A stretch of 64,000 nt of DNA from Castanea sativa. Taxonomy: Eukaryota; Streptophyta; Magnoliopsida; Fagales; Fagaceae. Position numbers and translations under genes: made by a program. Each line of letters starts with the position of its first letter. Within the stretch, counting starts at the first letter, position 1. Below the pieces are notes generated by a model, which was not told the DNA's origin, made no database searches, and saw only the letters and a list, made by a program, of their open reading frames with translations. Below are positions 57,210 to 64,000 of the stretch, piece after piece. Location: positions 22,097,822 to 22,161,821 of the forward strand of contig NC_134017.1 of assembly GCF_040712315.1 (NCBI RefSeq), written 5' to 3'.

Positions 57210-57962
57210 GGTTACATTCATGAGGTAACCTTCTTTGAAATAAGACTATTTGGCAGAGTTATGAATTTTTTATATGCTTCACTGCATTATGGAAGACGGT
57301 ATCTATGATACTTGTAAAATTTTTAGCTTGTGAGGGTAGCATCCACTTCTGATGAGCTGTCACTGCTCATTCACGAAGTAATGATCCCCTAATATGAAGT
57401 TATTTTTTAAATTACAACGGGAGAGATGTAAACCAACTTTGAACTTATAAATCCATTCCTATTCAAAAATAATAGTAGATTTTGATGTTAATACTGATGG
57501 TTTTGAAGAGGCTTTGGACAGGTAGATTTTGTTCTTCATTTTTCTACTGCCTGTTTTTCTCGTAACACTTGATTGTCTTTCATTTTTGTTGTTGTTCTGA
57601 TTTGCTCTGTTCTTTATTAAACCTTTGTTGACAGCTGGTGCTACCACGAGGGAAATCAAAACTTTTGATTATGTTTTTATTTATTTATTTTTTCTGGTTC
57701 TAACACTGTTACTTGCCTCTTTTTTATTTATTGTTGATCATCTCTCTCTCATGCAGAGAATCAGAAAAACTTGTCTGATGCTTGGAGAATGAAACAGGTA
57801 CTGGTTATACATTTGCTAAGCATTAGTGCTCCATATATGAATCCTAAATTACTATATGAGTGAAATTCAAGGCAGTTTATAGTTTTTTAGGAAAAGCAGA
57901 TCTTTGAAATGAATGTAGAAACTACTCTCATATCTATGGTGCTACCATTATTACTATAATTC
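57210..57962. other. Spacer with possible unidentified exons
   Basis: Short open stretches bounded by AG and GT occur at about 57343-57383 (STSDELSLLIHE), 57476-57522 (FDVNTDGFEEALDR), 57636-57660 (ATTREIKT) and 57757-57798 (ENQKNLSDAWRMKQ). They may belong to one decayed plus-strand gene that also includes 54353-54414. I do not recognise it. Confidence 0.3.
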
Positions 57963-60900
57963 ATTTGGGGGCTTGATTGAGTGGAATTTTTGTCTCTGGA
58001 TTGGCATTTGGTTCTCGAGAAAGTTTGGGAGTTTAGGGTTTTGTATTGGTTTTTTTTAGGGGGGAATTGATGGCTTCGGCGGGTGAAGAAGAGTTGGAGT
58101 ATGAGAGCGATCCAGAGGATATGAAGCGATCGTTGGCAATACGGACAAGAGAAGCAAGTGATGATGAGGAAGCTGAAGAAGAGGGGAGAGAAAAAACGAG
58201 GGTGGATCCGAGGGCAGTGATTCATTCTGATGAATCAGACGGTCAGGGCGGGGTTGTAGAGTATGATGATGACGAAGAAGAATTATTAGAGTAAGAGGAA
58301 TTATGGAAGGGGAAGATGAAGGACTTATTGAGGAAGAAGAGGAGGGGGTACAATTATCTTTAGGAGTTTAATGTTGCTAGATTTGTTGTGAGGTGAATTA
58401 TGTGTAGATTAATTTATGAATGAGGTGTAGTATGATGATTTTGAGTGCCACACTTTTCATTAGTGCTAAACAACACCAATCGCAATTGTAGCTTGACTGT
58501 AGGACATGAACTTAATTCAGTTGTATATTCTGGGTGAGTTAGGCGCTCCCTTTTCCCTTTGGTGATGACTATGTTTTTGAGGTGCTTCTTTGTGTTTACA
58601 GTGTACTTTAGTATAAAGTCCTTTTTTTCCTCAGCATTAGATTACGTGGGCATACTTCTGAAAATCCACTTAATCCACGCCCTACTTTCCTCCCCGTTCT
58701 GCTGAATTTTAACCTGTGGTGATGGACAGATCAAAGTGAGACTCTACTCTACAGTTCTCGTGCACTATTATTTTGTTTTTTATTGCAAAATTTTCCTGCT
58801 GCAACATTTGTTTTTGTCATTGTGGATTTAAAAGTTTCAATGCAATTTTCAACTTCACTCCCTCCTAAGGATCTCTTCTTTGTTATATGTTGCTTTCCAT
58901 TTCATGTGGTTTATTATCTATTATTTCTCTGTATTGAAGTGTCCATTTGGCACCACTATTTCTTAGGGGCAAACTCCTGTTTTCATAAAAAATTCAAGAC
59001 TGTGTCTGTTCATCTTAAATTTTTTGATGGAGTTGTGTTGTTAAAAAAAACGTTGAAAACCGCATTTAGAATCTGCACATACCAAGCAGCTTTTTCAAAA
59101 ATGCCAATTTTAAACCTCAACTCAAGTTTTTCCACAGCACTTTTTTGGGCTCTCAATACCTAAATTACCCTCAAGTTTTGGCTTGGTGACCAAAATATCA
59201 GACAAAAACCCTCCCCTTACTCACACTTATCTCACCTGTTCTCTCACATCTCTGCTGCCCTCATAGTTGCTCATCTATCACACCTACTGTCAAATCTCAA
59301 GTATTCATATTCTTTTTATTTCTTCTCCTTTTCATTTAATACCAATTTTATCCAAGCATCTGGTGACAGAAAAAAAAAACGGTTTTTAAAAAAAAAATTT
59401 AGTGGATCAAACCGAGGATGTTTGAGACTTTAGTTCATCCCAAGTCTGCAACCACTAGACTTCACCCTGACGGGCTGACAAAAAACAACACTTTTTAACA
59501 ATTTTTGTGAAGAACTTAATTGGAATGTCGAAAACTGCTTTTCCAAAAAACGCAAACTTTAAAACTATTGTTTTTTAAAAAATCACCTTTCTCAAACAGC
59601 TAAGCCAATTGAGCATAAAATTGAATTTAGTGTTGCCACTGTATAATCCTTTCTTTCTTGTCAATTGTTCATAAACAAATCTTTTTTTAACCTGATTTTT
59701 GCTTTGTTTAGGCGGGCACATGGTGGAAGGTGGTTTTGGGAGTCCAAAGATTGTAAATGGGGGCATGACAAGTTTGAGGAGATGAATTAGTAGGAAAAGC
59801 ATTATGACAAGGTGATGGTTTTAGAGATGTGCAATCTGTGTGATGATTATTGTTTTAACTGTTCCCTCTCTTTGGCTCTCTCACCTGCCTTTCTGATGCA
59901 TAAACATTATAAGAACTTTAGGGTCAGAGAATTCCAAGGGTCATTATCGAGGCTGTGGTAAAAGTTGAGTATTGATCGAGGGTTTTTAAGAGGGAATAGG
60001 TCTGCAGCATTTAAAAATAATAATTAGAGCCAGGCACCTAAGGGTGTGAGGGGGAGAGGGCCCAGACGCTTTGAACCTACCTATAGAAACAGAAGTCAGT
60101 CACCTCAAACTTAAAACAGACAGTGAGTTTAACCCTTGAGCTTAATGGCTTTCAGTAAAAACAATTCCCCTATGTTCATTAGGTTAGGCTTAAAATGTAC
60201 TGTTTGCTGATGTTTCAGATCTGGGAAGCCTCTTAGAGTACTTCCCATACTAACTCTGGTAGAGCTTTCTCATCCACCTCAAATGTGGAATCTGATCCTG
60301 TTCCTGATAGGAGACAAATGTTCTCAAGCTTGAACTCAGGGATTTCCTACAGAGGTCTTCACCCATTTGTGATGGATGACGGTTCTTCTGTCCAACAAAC
60401 CAATTCATTGCTGCGGGGGAAGAATATAGCTGAATCTGTTGGCATGGACAAGCTTTACATTGATGATTCCATCAACACTGGTGCTGGGAAGCCTTTGACT
60501 AATATGCAAATGCCACTTTCTGGATCCTCATTAGTCAATACTACACAATCTTTTCCAATTACAGCTCAGGGAAGGGATTTTTCTATCCCAGGACAAATGA
60601 ATTATCAACCGGGCCCACCTCATAATCAAGTCAATAGAGTTTCTTCTTCAACACAACTCCATTCTGTTCAGAAAGGTCCTGCTCAAAGTAGAGGTAAACC
60701 TCCTGCACAGTAGTCAAGCCTGTGGCCTGGTAGTGGTTCTCAATCTTCCTCCCCACCAAAACAGCTCTTTCAATAAATTCTAATGAATCTGGAGAAGCTG
60801 AATCTACTTCAGAGTCAAATAAATATAAAGGTGCATTGGTTGGAAAGGGAAAAACCAATACTCAAGGTACTGGAAGGGGATCTTTTATGTACGGTGGGGT

Positions 60901-61884
60901 TCAGGTTATGGGAGCTACTGGGAACAGGGCAGTTGGTCATGGAGATCAAAACTTTCCTGGTACTCCAACCTTTTTGCCAGGTGAGGTTTTGGATCTTACT
61001 TTCAATTATTAATAAGAAAATTACAAATAAGGGAAAATTTCTGAAACTTTGTATGCACAGAATTCTCAGTTTTTGGTTGCTATTTACAGGACACTTACAA
61101 GTCTTTGAAGTTTACTTCATGTGCAGCTTTGTAATGAACTAATGCTATTTATATTCTTCTTCCCCTCCCCTCCTCTCTCTCTCACTAATTTGGTTAAGTA
61201 TACAAATAAATTGTTTAATTTTTACTAGCAACCAAATTAATTTTATCTACGTATTATGCTTCTTTTTTTCATTAGGTCTTTGGGAACAGCTTTGGTATTT
61301 TGAATTGTTTATCTAGCTCTATTTTATTGCAAATTTGATGGAATACGAGTGTATTTGTTGTTTTCCCCCTTCTATCAAACTTTTGTGAGTTTTAGTTATT
61401 TATCTATTCTTGTTCTTATCTGGTTGTACTTGCAGTTATGAGATTTGGAGGCCAGCATCCTGGTGGTGTTGGAGTTCCTGCTGTTGGCATGGCGTTCCCT
61501 GGTTATGTTGCTCAACCACAACTTGGTTTGGGAAATTCTGAGATGACATGGTTAGTAATACTTTTGCTGTAAATGTGCAGTTTCCTTTCTTCTGTAGTTT
61601 GTCTTGTTTTTCTTCTGACCTTGACTGCCTGCTATTAAAATTGCTTTGGGCGTGAAAGTTTGAATGAGAAATTAATTCCTCTCTACTACATCAGTCCTGT
61701 TGTCTCTTTTGTTTTTTTATTTATTTATTTTGAAAGGGATTAGTAATGATCATTTGTTCTTCAGGCTACCGGTTTTGGCAGGTGCAGCAGGAGCTTTGGG
61801 GGTTACATACTGTTCACCATATATTGTTGACAGTGCTTATTTTGCTCGCCCTTCAGGACAGACATCTTCCGTGGGTGCCTCAAG
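57963..61884 (+). pseudogene. MLN51: MLN51 pseudogene, copy B
   Basis: Exon 1 from ATG 58070 gives MASAGEEELEYESDPEDMKR and an acidic stretch, then TAA at 58292 (GAA in copy A). A deletion at about 58350 removes about 315 bp present in copy A, including KAFYMHDDR of the SELOR region and the donor. Exon 2 (about 59711-59812, acceptor tgtttag) has WESKDCKWGHDKFEEMN then two stops. The central exon (60219-60980) shares the TAG near its start and the TAG after PPAQ with copy A, then runs openly through GALVGKGKTNTQGTGRG to a donor at 60981. The last two recognised exons, 61436-61550 (MRFGGQHPGGVGVPAVGMAF) and 61765-61884 (LPVLAGAAGALGVTYCSPY), are intact with correct phases. Non-functional as a whole, but the 3' half is well kept. 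Confidence 0.88.
59400..59476 (-). repeat. SINE-like remnant, block B
   Basis: Matches the 5' half of the candidate SINE at 13503-13706, in the same position of the MLN51 intron; the 3' half is missing. Confidence 0.4.
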
Positions 61885-62030
61885 GTTGGTAGAATGTTTT
61901 CCATGAGTTTGATATTTTACAATGATCTGATGACTTGCTTTGTTTTGCTTAATCTGGGGGGGAATGTGCAGATTAGCAGTGTGGATGGCATGAATATTGT
62001 AAGTTAGGCATTGTTTGAAACTATAAAGGA
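61885..62030. other. MLN51 copy B intron, end of homology
   Basis: Follows the donor gttggt at 61885. Nothing recognisable before the palindrome-rich DNA begins at about 62031. Confidence 0.4.
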
Positions 62031-62310
62031 AAATAACAACTCGAGTTTTTGAAACTCGAGATTCACATAATAAATCGAGTCTCAAAAACTCGCTTTATGC
62101 TCGCTTTGGGCTTGCTGAGGTGGACAAAATGCCACCTGGATCTCGAGTTTTTAAAACTCGTTTTAAGTCGGATTAAACTCGAGTTTATAAAACTCGAGTT
62201 TTACTATATCTTATTTTTAAATTATGTTTGTTGTACGCATGGAACTCGAGTCTTAGAGACTCGAGTTTTATGATAGTAACTCGAGTTTTATAGACTCGAT
62301 TTCCTCTAGG
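62031..62310. repeat. Array of CTCGAG-centred palindromes (probable MULE terminal region)
   Basis: Six or so short inverted repeats of the type ACTCGAGTTT...AAACTCGAGT occur in 270 bp (for example 62039-62060, 62152-62162, 62178-62201, 62244-62268). A central gctgaggtgga...cacctggatctcgag resembles gctgatgtgga...gtggatctcaag in the arms of the MITE at 38943-39638. It precedes the MuDR-type gene and probably is its left TIR region. Confidence 0.6.
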
Positions 62311-62339
62311 CATGTTTATTTAAAAACTCAGCCCGTGGC

Positions 62340-62551
62340 ATTAACTCTCACAGAAACTCACCCTCAGTAACAACACACAAAGAAAACCTAAAACAGAGCT
62401 CTCAGCCTCACTAACTCTCACTCACTCACCCTCACTAACTCTCACTCACCCATAACTCTCTCACACCACTCACTCTCTCACACCACTCACTCTCACAAAA
62501 CCACATTGTCCACTCTCACTGCTCTTCCCTCTCAGCAAATTCATATTTAAG
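62340..62551 (+). promoter_or_regulatory. Probable leader exon and CT-rich 5' UTR of the MuDR-type gene
   Basis: A CT/CA-rich stretch with repeated ctcactcact and ctcacaccac ends in aag followed by gtaaggg, a good donor; the matching acceptor ctttcag ends at 63021, directly before the ATG. Confidence 0.5.
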
Positions 62552-62738
62552 GTAAGGGTTTGCATAATTTGATTGTCATTGTAGTTGGGTATGTTGTCTA
62601 TGGGTGTGGGTTAAAGAGTTTTACCATTTATTTTGTAGATAGTTAACATAACTTAGTTAATTTATCAATATTGTGAATTATAGAACTTTGTTTTGTTAGT
62701 GTTAATTTTTTGAGTATTTATTTGTATAGTTTTTGTTA

Positions 62739-62990
62739 TCAAAATTTTATTCATCATTTTATTTTTATCATGATCTTACAAATTTCTTTGACTTTATTTA
62801 TCATTGGTTTGGGTATGAAATGGGTAGTGAATGAATGTAATGAATGGGAATGGGTATGTAATTATCAAAATTTTATTCATCATTTCTAGGCTTTTATTTT
62901 TATCATGATCTTTCAAGTTTTTTTGACTTTATTTATCATTGGTTTGGGTATGAAATGGGTAGCGAATGAATGTAGTGAATGGGTATGTAA
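62739..62990. repeat. Direct repeat of about 125 bp in the leader intron
   Basis: Two copies, about 62739-62856 and 62866-62990, of attttattcatcat...tttatcattggtttgggtatgaaatgggta, with small differences. Confidence 0.8.
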
Positions 62991-63021
62991 TCATGCTCCT
63001 CTACCCACCTAGTTCTTTCAG

Positions 63022-64000
63022 ATGCCTTTTAGGCATTATAGGTCACCACATAATGGAGTAATAGATAATTCCGTCTCTCCATCCACTAGGATTAGAAGGT
63101 TTACGTCTTGGCCTTTAGATATTAATGGGCACTCTATAACCTGGCTTGAATATGTTCATTGGTAAGATTGCATTACTTTTTTCCCTCACTTTACGACTAT
63201 GTGATTTAACTAACATAGGACTTGACTTGAACAGGTTCACAATGCCTGATATTGTTATAATCATATACCATGGTGGTCTGCTTAAGAATCCCAATGCGAA
63301 CAAGGGATTGCCATTTGAGGGGCCGGGTATGAAAACCTATTATGCCCAAGTTGATCGTAGGTTGAAAACCCTTGATGAATTGAAGATATTTGTCATGGAA
63401 GAGTTGTGTAAGAATCCTGATGCGTACAACATGCAAATTACTTATCGTATGCCAAATGAAATCATGAAGCACCGGATTAATTACAAGTATATGCTGATAG
63501 AAAAAGACAAACATGTGAAGATCATGTTTGACAAGTTGGAGAGTATAGCTGAAGTAAGTAACATTGAGTTGTACATACAGTTGGAGCCGCGTGCAGTATG
63601 GCAAGAGGATATCCAACAAACAACCACAAGCTTACAAGTTGCGCTTCCGGATGCTCAATATGAGTATTCTACACATGTAGAGGATGATGATGTTCATGCC
63701 GATGGAGATGATGATGATGATGATGATGACGACGACTATGTTGATGAGACTATTGCCGTTAACAATGATGATGACGATGATGATGACGACTATGTTGATG
63801 AGAATCTTGCCATTAACGGTGAAGATTTTGCCGATAAAGATGACTATGAAGACATGATTGAGAGAGGGGACTTTCGGGACTTTGGGGACTTTGAGAGGGA
63901 CATTGATGACGATGAGACATTGGACGGTGGTGAACCTGATGCAGCCAATGTTATTAGTGTCCAAAACATTACAAACACAATCCCTGCCTACGCATCTCCT
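63022..64000 (+). CDS. MuDR-type MULE transposase, N-terminal part, runs off the window
   Basis: Exon 1 is 63022-63161 (ATG after ctttcag; donor gtaaga) and exon 2 is 63235 to the window end (acceptor gaacag); the Trp codon is split correctly. The 302 codons are open without a stop. The first 150 or so residues (SWPLDINGHSITWLEYVHWF, YHGG, QITYRMPNEIMKHRINYKYM, KHVKIMFDKLESI) match the N-terminal domain of plant MuDR/MULE proteins, followed by the typical Asp-rich linker (poly-D at about 63700-63735 and 63767-63790). The DNA-binding, DDE and SWIM parts would lie beyond 64000. Apparent minus-strand frames here are shadows of the GAT/GAC repeats. It could be an active element's gene; completeness cannot be judged here. 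Confidence 0.78.

Noticed and set aside
63206..63964. Long open frames on the minus strand, rich in Ile and Val
   Set aside because: They are the complement of the Asp-rich MuDR-type exon (GAT/GAC repeats). The plus-strand exon has splice sites and family motifs.

Overview
The window reads as nuclear DNA of a woody eudicot. GT-AG introns, plant gene families (MLN51, UBC19/20-type E2, AUGMIN subunit 5, FAR1-related and MuDR transposases, Ole e 1/PRP4) and dense nested plant transposons all point that way. A rosid tree, perhaps Fagaceae, is my best guess, from general resemblance only. I see no clearly intact host gene. Recognisable host genes are pseudogenes or captured fragments, and transposons make up most of the rest.

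Layout: 1-3012 resembles plant mitochondrial intergenic DNA (candidate NUMT). Block A (3013 to about 26390) holds, in order, a decayed LINE (3013-8638), telomere-like TTTAGGG repeats, a tandem repeat of about 485 bp, a short conserved ATG exon candidate, an LTR fragment and an MLN51 pseudogene. That pseudogene is split by an 8-kb Mutator-like element (MULE, 13973-21960) and a 2.8-kb Helitron-like insertion (22579-25417). The spacer (26391 to about 36850) has a UBC19/20-like E2 pseudogene carrying a solo LTR and an AUG5 pseudogene. Next comes a third array of the 485-bp repeat (about 36930-47193), opened by a Ty3/gypsy element (37598-44153, target duplication CATTC) and an internally deleted LINE (44265-46743). 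The gypsy element itself contains a solo LTR and a long-TIR MULE-type MITE. Block B (47194 to about 62000) repeats block A in the same order: LINE, telomere-like DNA, 485-bp repeat, ATG exon candidate, MLN51 pseudogene. It has its own insertions, a solo LTR and a non-autonomous LTR element with a nested insertion. The right end (about 62031-64000) is the start of a MuDR-type MULE gene, open to the window edge.

The most notable structures are three. First, the MULE carries, besides its own FAR1-type transposase gene (one in-frame stop), a spliced fragment of an Ole e 1/PRP4-like cell-wall protein gene, and is flanked by direct repeats of about 648 bp in place of a short target duplication. Second, blocks A and B are a diverged segmental duplication in which some MLN51 lesions are shared and others private. 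Third, several insertions have target duplications, so their relative order can be read. I found no prokaryote-type system, no CRISPR array and no convincing tRNA or rRNA gene. All calls come from reading the sequence and remembered family motifs, with no alignment or database search.
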